64,000 nt of DNA. Origin: an uncultured Collinsella sp. GTDB taxonomy: Bacteria; Actinomycetota; Coriobacteriia; Coriobacteriales; Coriobacteriaceae. Below are positions 33,885-43,040 of the stretch, piece after piece; positions within the stretch are counted from its first letter, which is position 1; every line of letters begins with the position of its first letter. A program made the translations under genes and the position numbers. A model generated the notes under the pieces. It was not told the origin of the DNA, ran no database searches, and saw only the letters and a list, made by a program, of their open reading frames with translations. The stretch covers positions 180,238-244,237 of the forward strand of contig CAUESV010000002.1 in NCBI GenBank assembly GCA_959020715.1, written 5' to 3'.

Positions 33885-34920
33885 TTCCGCCGACCTCGCC
33901 TCGTGCGAGTCTGCAGATATTCAGCGACGCATCCTCGAGCTCATCGAGGGTGCGTCCTCCATTGCGATTTCGGGACATACTTCTCCCGATGGCGATGCCT
34001 TGGGCTCCGTATTGGGTCTGGGCCTTTCGCTCATGAAGTTTTTCCCCAACAAGGACATTGCGCTGCTGCTGGCAGACGATGACCCGGTTCCGCGCATCTA
34101 CCGCTTTATGGAAGGCTCCGATCGCCTGGTGCCGGCATCTGCGTACACCGGCAATCCGGACCTGTTCATCTCGGTGGACGTACCGGTCGTCGAGCGTCTC
34201 AATAATTCCGCCGAGGTGCTTCGTCGCTCCAAGCATGTGGTGTGCTTCGATCACCATCCGGCGCGCGAGGAGTTTGCCGAGCTGAGCCTGAGGCGCGTCG
34301 AAGCTGCGGCCTGCGCCATGATCATCGACCGCTTCTTGGACAATTGCGGCATTGTCGCACGTGATGGCGTTGCGACCTGCCTGCTGTGTGGTTTGGTTAC
34401 CGATACCGGCCGTTTTCAGTACCAAAACGCCGATGCCGCCGCGTTCCATGCGGCATCGCGTCTGGTTGCCCACGGTGCCGATCCGGCGCGTGTGGCACTC
34501 GAGGTATACCAGAGCATGCGCGTTGAGTTTTTGCACCTCAAGTCCATCGTTATGGGCCGCATCAAGACGGTGGCCCACGGGCGCGTTGCGTATAGCTATG
34601 CGTACCAGAGCGACCTTGAGGCCTGCGGTGTCACCTCGGATGAGTGCGACGGCCTTGTTGACGTGGTGCGCTCGGTGATGGGCGTGGAGGTCTGCCTGTT
34701 CCTGAAGGGCATCGAGGGCGATACCAAGGTGCGCGGCAACCTGCGCTCCAAGGGCGACCTCAACGTGTCCGAGATCGCTGCTGCCTTTGGCGGAGGCGGA
34801 CATTCCGCTGCCGCCGGTTTCTCCAACAACGGAACGATTCTCGAGACGCTCACCGTGGCACTTCCCATGCTGGCCGAGCTGGTAGGGGAGGATCCCGCTT
34901 CGGTGACCGTCGAGCTTTAA
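33877..34920 (+). CDS. nrnA: DHH/DHHA1 phosphoesterase, NrnA-like
   Basis: A 347-aa bifunctional oligoribonuclease/pAp-phosphatase family member. The DHH domain has ISGHTSPDGDALGSVLGL, LFISVDVPV, CFDHHPAR and GLVTDTGRFQYQ; the C-terminal DHHA1 domain has KVRGNLRSKGDLNV and FGGGGHSAAAG. It would degrade nanoRNA and pAp, or possibly cyclic dinucleotide products. It overlaps rbfA by 8 bases, the usual order before truB. Confidence 0.92.
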   Translation: MTNSADLASCESADIQRRILELIEGASSIAISGHTSPDGDALGSVLGLGLSLMKFFPNKDIALLLADDDPVPRIYRFMEGSDRLVPASAYTGNPDLFISVDVPVVERLNNSAEVLRRSKHVVCFDHHPAREEFAELSLRRVEAAACAMIIDRFLDNCGIVARDGVATCLLCGLVTDTGRFQYQNADAAAFHAASRLVAHGADPARVALEVYQSMRVEFLHLKSIVMGRIKTVAHGRVAYSYAYQSDLEACGVTSDECDGLVDVVRSVMGVEVCLFLKGIEGDTKVRGNLRSKGDLNVSEIAAAFGGGGHSAAAGFSNNGTILETLTVALPMLAELVGEDPASVTVEL

Positions 34921-34935
34921 CTTTTTGGATGGTAC

Positions 34936-35868
34936 ATGGCTCGTCGTACTCCTTCACAACTGAATATGCTGCTCGCCGTCGATAAGCCGGTGGGATGCAC
35001 GTCCCACGATGTGGTCTCGCAATGCCGACGCGCCCTCCATGAGCGGCGCGTCGGCCATGCCGGCACGCTCGACCCCATGGCATCGGGTGTCATGGTGGTG
35101 GGCGTGGGCCAGGCCACCCGTCTGCTGGGTATGCTAACCCTCGATACCAAAAGCTATGTCGCCGACATTTCGTTTGGTGCCGAGACCAATACCGATGATG
35201 CGGAGGGCGAGGCGGTCCGCACAGTGGCTGTTGCCAACGAGCTCCGCGATCCTGCCTATGCCCGTGAGCACTTGGCCGCCATGTTGGGTCCGCAGATGCA
35301 GGTGCCGCCGGCGTTTTCGGCTATCTCGGTCAATGGCGTTCGCGCCTACAAGTCTGCTCGCGAGGGCAATGCGGTTGACCTACCTCCGCGCCCCGTCGAG
35401 GTTTATGCCGCCGACCTGATCGCCGTGGGCGGCGAGGGTGATACGTGTGTGTGGACCGTGGCGTTCTCGGTGAGCAAGGGCACCTACATTCGTGCGCTCG
35501 CTCGCGACCTGGGCCGCGCCTGCGAGAGCGCCGCGCACATTTCCGCGCTGCGCCGCACGGCCTCCGGTGTTGTTTCCATTGGCGCCTGTCATGCGGTGGA
35601 GGAGCTTTCTCCCGAGTCCGCCGTTGGCTTTGCCCTGGATCCCATTGCGGCCCTGGGCGCCACGCGTGTTGACTTGCCGGGCAATCTTGCCGACGATCTG
35701 CTCTGCGGCCGACGCATTCCCGTTGAGCGTGCGCTTGCCGATTTCGATACCTCGAAGTCGCCTTTTGCGTTGGTGCTCGATGGGGGACTCAAGGCGCTCG
35801 CCCGCATTGAGAGTGGCCGCTTTGTCATGGAGCACGTGTTTCCGCAGGCAATCGGCGGTGTTCGATGA
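34936..35868 (+). CDS. truB: tRNA pseudouridine-55 synthase
   Basis: A 310-aa enzyme making pseudouridine 55 in the T loop of tRNAs. The catalytic aspartate lies in RVGHAGTLDPMASGVMVVGV near residue 41. Other motifs are LLAVDKPVGCTSHDVV, QVPPAFSAISVNGVRAYK and KGTYIRALARDLG. Its stop overlaps the ribF ATG by 4 bases. Confidence 0.96.
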   Translation: MARRTPSQLNMLLAVDKPVGCTSHDVVSQCRRALHERRVGHAGTLDPMASGVMVVGVGQATRLLGMLTLDTKSYVADISFGAETNTDDAEGEAVRTVAVANELRDPAYAREHLAAMLGPQMQVPPAFSAISVNGVRAYKSAREGNAVDLPPRPVEVYAADLIAVGGEGDTCVWTVAFSVSKGTYIRALARDLGRACESAAHISALRRTASGVVSIGACHAVEELSPESAVGFALDPIAALGATRVDLPGNLADDLLCGRRIPVERALADFDTSKSPFALVLDGGLKALARIESGRFVMEHVFPQAIGGVR

Positions 35869-36872
35869 TGTTGTCCGCTCGCGAGCTCGCGCGTATCTTT
35901 TTCGAGGGCGAGTCGGACGAGGCTCGCATCGTTGCTGCCGATACGTTTGATGAGTGCGAGCGCTTGGGTGCCGCATCGATTGCCATCGGCGTGTTCGACG
36001 GCGTTCACCGTGGACACCAGGAGCTCATTGCGGCGCTTGTTAGCGATGCGCGCGCCCATGATTGCAAGGCGGTCGTGGTCACTTTCGATCCCGATCCGGA
36101 CGTTGTGGTGAGTCCTTCGCCCGCTCAAAAATTGATGACGACGGCCGACCGTCTACATGCCTTGGCTCAGACCGGGGTCGATGCGGTGGTGGCCGTTCCC
36201 TTTACGCCTGAGGTTGCGGCACTCGACCATGTTGCTTTTCTCTCGCTGGTGTCGCGTCTGGTCGACATTCGTTCGATTCGCGTTGGCAGCGACTTTAGGC
36301 TGGGTCGTGGCGGTGCTTCTGGTGTTGACGAGATGCGCACCTGGGGTGCCGAGCGCGGCGTTGACGTATACGGGCACGACCTGCTTTGCGAGGGCGGTGA
36401 GGCCATTTGCGCCACCCGCATTCGTCATGAGTTGGGACAGGGCCATGTGGAGCTTGCTGCTGAGTTGCTCGGCCGCCCGTATATGCTGCGTGGCGGTGTT
36501 ATTCGTGGCCGTCACGAGGGTTCTGACATGGGCTTTCCCACGGCTAACCTGCAGGTTCCCGACGGCATTCAGGTGCCTGCCGATGGCGTGTATGAGGGCC
36601 TGGTGCTCGTTGATGACACCGTATGGCCTGCTGCCGTTAACGTCGGCCTGCCGCCGACGTATGCCGACGATGCCGCTTCATCGCATCTCGAGGCTAACTT
36701 AATTGGTTATACGGGCGACCTGTACGGCGCTTCCGTTTCGCTGGCGTTTACGCGCTGGCTGCGTCCCTCGCGTGTGTTCGATTCGCTGGATGAGTTGATT
36801 GCGACCGTCGAGGGTAATATCGAGGACATTCGTCACAACTTGGGTGAGCAGGGGGTGGGCATCCGTGATTAG
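35865..36872 (+). CDS. ribF: Bifunctional riboflavin kinase / FAD synthetase
   Basis: A 335-aa enzyme making FMN and then FAD. The N-terminal adenylyltransferase domain has AIGVFDGVHRGHQELI and VVTFDPDPDVV; the middle has RVGSDFRLGRGGASG. The C-terminal kinase domain has GGVIRGRHEGSDMGFPTANL and PADGVYEGLVLV. The ATG overlaps truB and the stop overlaps dnaG by 8 bases. Confidence 0.96.
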   Translation: MMLSARELARIFFEGESDEARIVAADTFDECERLGAASIAIGVFDGVHRGHQELIAALVSDARAHDCKAVVVTFDPDPDVVVSPSPAQKLMTTADRLHALAQTGVDAVVAVPFTPEVAALDHVAFLSLVSRLVDIRSIRVGSDFRLGRGGASGVDEMRTWGAERGVDVYGHDLLCEGGEAICATRIRHELGQGHVELAAELLGRPYMLRGGVIRGRHEGSDMGFPTANLQVPDGIQVPADGVYEGLVLVDDTVWPAAVNVGLPPTYADDAASSHLEANLIGYTGDLYGASVSLAFTRWLRPSRVFDSLDELIATVEGNIEDIRHNLGEQGVGIRD

Positions 36873-38964
36873 CGATGAGGAAAAAGACCAGGTACGCGCT
36901 GCGTCCGACCTAGTTGCCATCGTGCAGGAAACGGTTGAGCTCAAGCCCCGCGGCCATGAGTTTTGGGGCTGCTGCCCCTTTCATGGCGAAAAGACTCCGT
37001 CCTTCCACATTATTCCCGCCACGCAGGTGTGGCATTGCTTTGGCTGCGGCGAGGGTGGCGACGTCTTCACCTATATCATGAAGCGCGAGAACCTGAGCTT
37101 TCCCGAGTCAATCCGTTATTTGGCCGATCGTGCAGGTATTGAGCTGCACGACACCGGAGATCGCCGCGAGCGCGGTACCAAGCGTGCCCGCATCTACGAT
37201 CTGTGTGCCGAGACCGCCCAGTTCTACCACACCATGCTTATGCGCGGTAAGGATGGCCGTCCACGTGAGTACTTTGCCAGCCGCGGCATGGGTGGCGACG
37301 TCTGCCGCCGCTACTGCCTGGGCTTTGCGCCGGGTCGTAATATGCTGGTGGCTCATCTGTCGCAGGCGGGCTTTACTCCGCAGGAGATGATCGACGCCAA
37401 CGTTGCCGTGAGTCGAGGGCGCGGGCAGCTTGCCGACCGCTTCTACGACCGCGTGATGTTCCCCATCTTTGACGAGCAGGGTCACAACATCGCCTTTGGC
37501 GGTCGCATCATGGGTGACGGCCAACCCAAGTACCTCAACACCGCTGAGACGAGCGTGTTTCATAAAAAGCGAAACCTCTACGGCTTTAATTGGGCCAAGG
37601 AGTTTATCGTCGCGCAGGATACCGCCATCGTGGTAGAGGGCTATACCGACTGCATCGCCTGTTGGGAGGCGGGGATTAAAAACGTTGTCGCTACGCTGGG
37701 CACCGCGCTCACGGAGCATCACGTCAAGACGCTCACCCGCTTTGCCAAGCGCATCGTGTATATGTTTGACGGCGATGCCGCGGGCCAGAAGGCCGCCCGT
37801 CGCGCGATTCAGTTTATCGAGCAGGATTCGATGGACCTGCGCTGCGTGGTGCTGCCTGACGGCAACGATCCCATGGAGTTCATCACGGCCCACGGCGGAG
37901 AGGAGCTGCAGAAACGCATTGACGCCGCCGAGCCGCTCATGGACTTCGTGTACCGTTCGCTGCAGGAGTCGAGCGACATCACCACGCCGGGCGGTCGCGC
38001 CAAGGCGCTGGAGGATGCGCTCACGCTCATCTATCCGCTTCGTGACAGCTATATGATCGATACGTACTTTATCCAGATTGCCGATCTGCTGGGTTTGGAT
38101 TTGGAGACCGTGCGTGCGAGCTCGGGCCGTGTGTTTCGCGATGTCGCCAAGCGCGAGGATGCGGAACGACGTCGTGAGCAGAGCTTTGAGCGCCAGCGGG
38201 CACAGGCTGAGCGGTCCGGCGGGACGGGCAGTCGGGCGTCGAGTTCTCGCGATGCCGGTCGCGGCGCTTGGGCGTCGGGCGCGACGCCGGCAGTAGCGGC
38301 GCCGGTCGAGGAAGAGCCGTACGACTATGTCCCGCTCGATGCTTACGGTGCCGCGCCTGTGGAGCTCGTCGACGACCTGCCGCCGATCGACGTGCCTGAT
38401 CGTATGGGCTCTGCGCCCGCCGGTGCCCCGGCAGACGCCTCGGCCCCTATGGTTTTGACAGATCTAGAGCGCAAGTCCTTGGCAGGGGAGCGCGAGCTGC
38501 TGACCATGCTCACGAGCTACCCCGACCTGTTCCGCACGTATGCCGACCGCATCTGCTCTATCGAGTGGGTTGACCCACGTCACGAGTCCATCGCATGGGC
38601 CGTGCTGGCAACGCCGCCGGGAACCGATCCTGCAGCCTGCATGGATGCGGCGCGTTCGGTGTGTCCCGATGCGGCAACGCTTGTGAGTGCCGGGCGCATC
38701 TCGGCGACGAGCAAGCATCCCACCGAGACGAACATCGTGTTTATGCTCGATACGCTCGAGCTCTACACCATCAAGCGCCGCATGCGTGCCGCACAGGCCA
38801 AGCTGCGCCAGGACCGTTCGCTCGATGATGAGGCCCGTCGTGCGCTGACCGTGCAGGCCGCGCAGGACTCGCAGCGTCAGCGCGAACTGCAAAAGTCGAT
38901 CGGCGACGTGGCGGACCCGTTCCGTTTGATCGGTCTGGAGGCCGCAGGCACAGAACAGGCCTAG
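36865..38964 (+). CDS. dnaG: DNA primase
   Basis: A 699-aa primase synthesising RNA primers for replication. GTG at 36865 is used, as AGGGGGTGGG lies upstream; any longer frame only overlaps ribF. The zinc domain is CCPFHGEKTPSF then HCFGCGEGGDVF (Cys3His). The TOPRIM core has IVVEGYTDCIACWEAG and YMFDGDAAGQKAARRA. A Gly/Ala/Ser-rich linker (about 440-520) separates it from the C-terminal DnaB-interaction domain. Together with the next gene rpoD it forms part of a macromolecular-synthesis block. Confidence 0.97.
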   Translation: MISDEEKDQVRAASDLVAIVQETVELKPRGHEFWGCCPFHGEKTPSFHIIPATQVWHCFGCGEGGDVFTYIMKRENLSFPESIRYLADRAGIELHDTGDRRERGTKRARIYDLCAETAQFYHTMLMRGKDGRPREYFASRGMGGDVCRRYCLGFAPGRNMLVAHLSQAGFTPQEMIDANVAVSRGRGQLADRFYDRVMFPIFDEQGHNIAFGGRIMGDGQPKYLNTAETSVFHKKRNLYGFNWAKEFIVAQDTAIVVEGYTDCIACWEAGIKNVVATLGTALTEHHVKTLTRFAKRIVYMFDGDAAGQKAARRAIQFIEQDSMDLRCVVLPDGNDPMEFITAHGGEELQKRIDAAEPLMDFVYRSLQESSDITTPGGRAKALEDALTLIYPLRDSYMIDTYFIQIADLLGLDLETVRASSGRVFRDVAKREDAERRREQSFERQRAQAERSGGTGSRASSSRDAGRGAWASGATPAVAAPVEEEPYDYVPLDAYGAAPVELVDDLPPIDVPDRMGSAPAGAPADASAPMVLTDLERKSLAGERELLTMLTSYPDLFRTYADRICSIEWVDPRHESIAWAVLATPPGTDPAACMDAARSVCPDAATLVSAGRISATSKHPTETNIVFMLDTLELYTIKRRMRAAQAKLRQDRSLDDEARRALTVQAAQDSQRQRELQKSIGDVADPFRLIGLEAAGTEQA

Positions 38965-39010
38965 ATGTTGTGGTCAACCAGCGTATTCTCGCCTATATCC
39001 AGTCCTCTTT

Positions 39011-39038
39011 TTGGGTATAGACGTCAATGTGCTAAAGT
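39011..39038 (+). promoter_or_regulatory. Putative rpoD promoter
   Basis: TTGGGT (39011-39016) and TAAAGT (39033-39038) with a 16-base spacer lie in the gap between dnaG and rpoD, about 33 bases before the GTG start. This gives rpoD its own transcript in addition to any read-through. Confidence 0.5.
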
Positions 39039-39070
39039 ATTGAGTCCTGTGGACTATGAAGGGAGAATCT

Positions 39071-40420
39071 GTGCCAAAAAAGACTGAGAGCACGGGTACT
39101 GGGCTGGAATCCTACGTTGCAAAGCTCATGGGCAACGGCTCAAACAGGACTTCGGTAACCGAGGACGAGATTCAGGTCGCCCTGAAGGATATCGATGTTT
39201 CCGACGAGCAGCTCACCGCGGTGTATTCCGCGCTGCGCAACAGCGGCATCCAGATTATCTCCGCGAGCGGTAACGACGACGCCCCCATGGACGTCGACGA
39301 TGACGATAACGATACCGATACCGACGATTTCGATGACGACGACGAGCACGATTCCGGCTCGCTCGACGATCACGAACTCAAGATGGCCCGTCAGGCTGAC
39401 GCCGAGATGGGTTCTTCCAAGAGCAAGAAGAAGCGCACCGTGCGCACGTCCCGTTCGCGTTCGCGCGTGCGCGGCATCGATGCCTCCACGGTGATGCTGA
39501 CCGGCGATCCGGTCCGTATGTATCTCAAGGAGATCGGCAAGGTCGACCTGCTGACCGCCTCCGAAGAGGTCGATCTGGCTATGAAGATCGAGGCCGGTCT
39601 TGAGGCCACCGAGAAGCTCGAGGCTGCCGATGCCGGTGAGCTCGAGCTCACGCGTGCCGAGATGCGTCGTCTTACGCGCATTGAGAACGTGGGCCTCGAG
39701 GCCAAGCAGGCACTCATCAGCGCAAACCTGCGTCTGGTCGTCTCCATCGCCAAGCGCTATGTCGGTCGCGGCATGCTGTTCCTGGACCTGATCCAGGAGG
39801 GCAACCTCGGTCTGATTCGCGCCGTCGAGAAGTTCGACTACCAGAAGGGCTTTAAGTTCTCCACGTACGCCACGTGGTGGATCCGTCAGGCCATTACGCG
39901 CGCTATCGCCGACCAGGCCCGTACCATCCGTATTCCCGTGCACATGGTCGAGACCATCAACAAGCTCGTCCGCGTGCAGCGTCAGCTCCTTCAGGACCTG
40001 GGCCGCGACCCGACCCCCGAGGAGATCGGTGCCGAGATGGACATGAGTGCCGACCGCGTCCGCGAGATCCAGAAGATCTCGCAGGAGCCCGTGTCGCTCG
40101 AGACCCCCATCGGCGAGGAAGAGGATTCCCAGCTGGGCGACTTCATCGAGGACTCCCAGGCCATCGTTCCGCCCGATGCCGCCAGCTTCTCCATGCTGCA
40201 GGAGCAGCTCACCCAGGTGCTCGATTCGCTCGCCGATCGTGAGCGCAAGGTTATCGAGCTGCGCTTTGGCCTTGTCGACGGACATCCCCGTACGCTCGAG
40301 GAAGTCGGCCGCGAGTTTGGCGTCACTCGCGAGCGCATCCGCCAGATCGAGTCCAAGACTCTGGCCAAGCTCCGCCACCCGAGCCGCAGCAGCAAGCTCA
40401 AGGACTATATCGAAAGCTAG
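39071..40420 (+). CDS. rpoD: Primary sigma factor RpoD/SigA
   Basis: A 449-aa housekeeping sigma-70 factor. GTG at 39071 is preferred over ATG 39056, since AAGGGAG lies between them. The N terminus has a very acidic stretch (DVDDDDNDTDTDDFDDDD), then a basic stretch KSKKKRTVRTSRSRSRVR. Region 1.2 is DPVRMYLKEIGKVDLL; region 2 includes FSTYATWWIRQAITRAIADQ; region 3 follows HMVETINKLVR; region 4 has FGVTRERIRQIESKTLAKLR. All regions are intact. Confidence 0.97.
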   Translation: MPKKTESTGTGLESYVAKLMGNGSNRTSVTEDEIQVALKDIDVSDEQLTAVYSALRNSGIQIISASGNDDAPMDVDDDDNDTDTDDFDDDDEHDSGSLDDHELKMARQADAEMGSSKSKKKRTVRTSRSRSRVRGIDASTVMLTGDPVRMYLKEIGKVDLLTASEEVDLAMKIEAGLEATEKLEAADAGELELTRAEMRRLTRIENVGLEAKQALISANLRLVVSIAKRYVGRGMLFLDLIQEGNLGLIRAVEKFDYQKGFKFSTYATWWIRQAITRAIADQARTIRIPVHMVETINKLVRVQRQLLQDLGRDPTPEEIGAEMDMSADRVREIQKISQEPVSLETPIGEEEDSQLGDFIEDSQAIVPPDAASFSMLQEQLTQVLDSLADRERKVIELRFGLVDGHPRTLEEVGREFGVTRERIRQIESKTLAKLRHPSRSSKLKDYIES

Positions 40421-40431
40421 TCAAGCAAGAG

Positions 40432-40464
40432 GCGCCCTCAAGCACATCCGCTTGGGGCGCTTTC
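40432..40464 (+). terminator. rpoD terminator
   Basis: GCGCCCTCAAGC (40432-40443) pairs with GCTTGGGGCGC (40450-40460), with a single bulged T, and TTTC follows. It lies 12 bases after the rpoD stop. Confidence 0.7.
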
Positions 40465-40473
40465 ATGTAGTCG

Positions 40474-40517
40474 TTGGGGACGTTCTTGAATGACTAGTCG
40501 TTTAAGAACGTCCCCAA
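40474..40517. repeat. 44-bp palindromic repeat TTGGGGACGTTCTT...
   Basis: TTGGGGACGTTCTT (40474-40487) and AAGAACGTCCCCAA (40504-40517) are exact inverted copies; the centre GACTAGTC is itself palindromic, so nearly the whole 44 bp is symmetric. The core TTGGGGACGT recurs at 60841-60850. It resembles a REP-type dispersed palindrome. Confidence 0.65.
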
Positions 40518-40549
40518 TGACTGGGTCGGAAAATTTCTTAAAAAAGTTC

Positions 40550-40577
40550 TTGCCCTAAGCTGATTCGTCCGTATAAT
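40550..40577 (+). promoter_or_regulatory. Promoter of the tRNA-Asn pair
   Basis: TTGCCC (40550-40555), a 16-base spacer and a consensus TATAAT (40572-40577) place the start near 40584, about 24 bases before the first tRNA. A-rich sequence ahead of the -35 box (TTAAAAAAG) could act as an UP element. Confidence 0.75.
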
Positions 40578-40607
40578 AAACTTCGTTGCTTGAGAGCACG
40601 CACCTAT

Positions 40608-40682
40608 TCCTCGGTAGCTCAATGGTAGAGCACGCGGCTGTTAACCGCGCTGTTGTAGGTTCGAGTCCTACCCGGGGAGCCA
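40608..40682 (+). tRNA. tRNA-Asn (GTT)
   Basis: A 75-nt cloverleaf with encoded CCA. The acceptor stem TCCTCGG pairs with CCGGGGA, with one G-T wobble. The anticodon arm GCGGCTGTTAACCGC carries GTT in the loop CTGTTAA. The T arm reads GTAGGTTCGAGTCCTAC. Confidence 0.97.
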
Positions 40683-40715
40683 GAATTTTCCAGCCCATTC
40701 CGTTGGGCTTTAAAT

Positions 40716-40790
40716 TCCTCGGTAGCTCAATGGTAGAGCACGCGGCTGTTAACCGCGCTGTTGTAGGTTCGAGTCCTACCCGGGGAGCCA
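40716..40790 (+). tRNA. tRNA-Asn (GTT), second identical copy
   Basis: All 75 bases match the copy at 40608. The 33-base spacer between them contains no promoter, so the two are made as one transcript that ends at the hairpin at 40801. Confidence 0.97.
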
Positions 40791-40800
40791 GGTTGTAAAA

Positions 40801-40826
40801 CCCGTCGCTTATGCGGCGGGTTTTTT
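40801..40826 (+). terminator. Terminator of the tRNA-Asn transcript
   Basis: CCCGTCGC (40801-40808) pairs with GCGGCGGG (40813-40820), with one G-T wobble and a TTAT loop, and TTTTTT follows. AAAA precedes the stem. Confidence 0.9.
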
Positions 40827-40984
40827 CATGCCGCGATCGCCGTTCGCGAACGTTACCGTATCAACATTTCGTGTCGAGGATGTAATCCCGAGGCCCGCCA
40901 CCTCAACATGGCGCGGTCGTTGTAGAATATTGCAATGATTGCTCCCACGAGATGGTGCCGCGAGCACCAGATAAGGAGATTCTT

Positions 40985-41341
40985 GTGTCTGAGACCATTA
41001 ACGGCAGCCTGAGCGTCTCGAACGACGTTATTGCCGATATTGCCGGTTATGCCGCGATGACGTGCTATGGCGTCGTCGGTATGGCTGAGCAGCTCCAGGG
41101 CGCCGAGAGCGTGCGCCTGCTTGCCGGTCAGCGCCTCCGCAAGGGCGTGCTTGTCTCCGCCGACGAGAACGGCCTTACGGTCGATCTTCACGTCGTGCTC
41201 GAGAACGGCGTCAACATGAAGTCCGTCTGCCACAATCTTTCGAGCTCCGTTGCCTTCACTCTGCAGGAGATCGCCCAGATCGATCCCGCCAGCCTTAAGA
41301 TCGGCATCCACATCGACGCGCTCAAGAGCCGTCTGAACTAG
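40985..41341 (+). CDS. Asp23/Gls24 family protein
   Basis: A 118-aa protein. GTG at 40985 is used because AAGGAG lies 7 bases upstream; an ATG at 40952 has no such site. Motifs include VSNDVIADIAGYAAMTCYGV, RKGVLVSADENGLTVDLHVV and CHNLSSSVAFTLQEIAQI. Members are membrane-associated or cell-envelope stress proteins. The pairing with the following DhaL-domain gene is conserved in Gram-positive bacteria and suggests a joint role in lipid or envelope physiology. Confidence 0.9.
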   Translation: MSETINGSLSVSNDVIADIAGYAAMTCYGVVGMAEQLQGAESVRLLAGQRLRKGVLVSADENGLTVDLHVVLENGVNMKSVCHNLSSSVAFTLQEIAQIDPASLKIGIHIDALKSRLN

Positions 41342-41368
41342 CATCCGAAAACGGAGATTCAAATACCC

Positions 41369-43030
41369 ATGATTGCAAAGACCATTCGCACCTGTTTTCC
41401 GATCGCTGCGGCTGCTGTTTCCGACAAGGCCGAGGAGATCAACAAGCTCAACGTCTTCCCCGTACCCGACGGCGACACCGGTACCAACATGTCGCTCACG
41501 CTCGCCTCGGTGACCAAGGAGCTCTCCGCCCTTCCTGCCGACGCCGACATGGAAGCCATCGCCGGCGCCATCACCCACGGCTCCCTGATGGGTGCCCGCG
41601 GCAACTCCGGCGTCATCACCTCGCAGATCCTGCGCGGTGTGGCCGAGGGTCTCGTCTCTGCCGATGAGCCCATCACGTCCGCCAACATCGCCTATGCGTT
41701 CCGTCGTGCCGTCAAGGTCGCCTTCCAGGCCGTCCGCAAGCCCATCGAGGGCACGATTCTCACGGTGCTGCGCGATGTCTCGACCAAGGCCGACGAGTGC
41801 GAAAAGAAGAAGTTCTCGGCCGAGGACGCGCTCGATGCCATCGTTGTCGAGGCCTACCAGTCCGTCGCCCGCACGCCCGACCTGCTGCCGGTTCTGAAGG
41901 AGAACGGCGTGGTCGACTCCGGCGCCTTTGGCTTTGCCATCTTCCTGGAGAACTTTGTTGCCGCTGCGCTCGGCCGTAGCACCGTTGTCGAGGATTTCTC
42001 CGCCACGTTTGATTCTGCCGGCTCTGCCCGCGATGCGGCCCTCGGTCGCGTTGAGATCGAGGCCAACGATGACTGGGAGGGCTCGGAGTTCCGCTACTGC
42101 AACGAGTTCCTCTTTAAGGCCGACGCCCCGTTTGACGAGGACGAGTGCCTTAAGTTCCTGGGCTCCATGGGCGACTGTGAGCTGCTCGTGGGCGCCTACC
42201 CCGACTACAAGATCCACGTGCACTCCAACACCCCCAACCTGGTGCTCGAGCACATGCTGCAGCTCGGTCAGATCTATGAGGTCTTTATCCACAACATGGA
42301 GATGGAGGCCCACGACCGTACCGCTAAGATTCACGAGGACCAGGAAAAGGCCGCCGAGCCCGCCAAGGCGCTGGGCTTTGTCGCCGTTGCCGCCGGTTCT
42401 GGCGAGGCCGACATCCTCAAGTCCCTCGGCGTCGACGTGATCGTGTCGGGTGGTCAGACTATGAACCCCTCGACCGCCGACCTGCTGGGCGCCGTCGACC
42501 AGGTCAACGCGACCTCGGTCATCATCCTGCCTAATAACGGCAACATCCGCATGGCCGCCGCGGCTGCTGCTTCTGCCTGCACCGACAAGAAGGTCGCCGT
42601 CGTTCCCACGAAGACCGTTCCGCAGGCCTTCTCCGCGTTGTTCGCGGTCCTGCCCGATTCCGAGCTCGAGGATGCCGTCGCCGCTATGGTCGACGCCATC
42701 AGCGAGGTCCGCGATGGCGAGGTTACCCGTGCCGTGCGTGATTCCAGCGCCTCCGACGGCTCGCCGATTCACTCCGGTGACGTCATGGGTATTATTGCCG
42801 GCTCCATCGATGTGGTCGGCTCCGATGTGAAGCAGGTCACGCTCGATTGCATCAACCGCATGCAGGAGGAAGAGGAGGGCGATGCGCTGACGATTCTGGC
42901 CGGCGAGGAGCTGTCCGATGAGGCCTTCCAGGAGATCATCGACGCCATCGAGGAGGCTCAGCCCGATCTGGAGATCGACGCCCATCGTGGCGAGCAGCCG
43001 CTCTATCCCGTGATCTTCTCGATCGAATAG
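41369..43030 (+). CDS. fakA: DhaL-domain fatty acid kinase FakA-like protein (YloV family)
   Basis: A 553-aa protein. The N-terminal kinase domain has NKLNVFPVPDGDTGTNMSLT, with the metal-binding aspartates, and THGSLMGARGNSGVITSQIL. The middle (about 230-320) and C-terminal parts (from about 325, ALGFVAVAAGSGEADILKSL, ILPNNGNIRMAAAAAAS) match FakA. In Staphylococcus FakA phosphorylates fatty acids bound to FakB for phospholipid synthesis, which fits with plsX in the same window. It starts 28 bases after asp23. Confidence 0.9.
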   Translation: MIAKTIRTCFPIAAAAVSDKAEEINKLNVFPVPDGDTGTNMSLTLASVTKELSALPADADMEAIAGAITHGSLMGARGNSGVITSQILRGVAEGLVSADEPITSANIAYAFRRAVKVAFQAVRKPIEGTILTVLRDVSTKADECEKKKFSAEDALDAIVVEAYQSVARTPDLLPVLKENGVVDSGAFGFAIFLENFVAAALGRSTVVEDFSATFDSAGSARDAALGRVEIEANDDWEGSEFRYCNEFLFKADAPFDEDECLKFLGSMGDCELLVGAYPDYKIHVHSNTPNLVLEHMLQLGQIYEVFIHNMEMEAHDRTAKIHEDQEKAAEPAKALGFVAVAAGSGEADILKSLGVDVIVSGGQTMNPSTADLLGAVDQVNATSVIILPNNGNIRMAAAAAASACTDKKVAVVPTKTVPQAFSALFAVLPDSELEDAVAAMVDAISEVRDGEVTRAVRDSSASDGSPIHSGDVMGIIAGSIDVVGSDVKQVTLDCINRMQEEEEGDALTILAGEELSDEAFQEIIDAIEEAQPDLEIDAHRGEQPLYPVIFSIE

Positions 43031-43040
43031 GCAACTGCCC

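Noticed and set aside
40608..40790. tRNA-Asn pair as a phage or island attachment site
   Set aside because: The two copies are full and functional with a shared promoter and terminator, and no integrase lies nearby.
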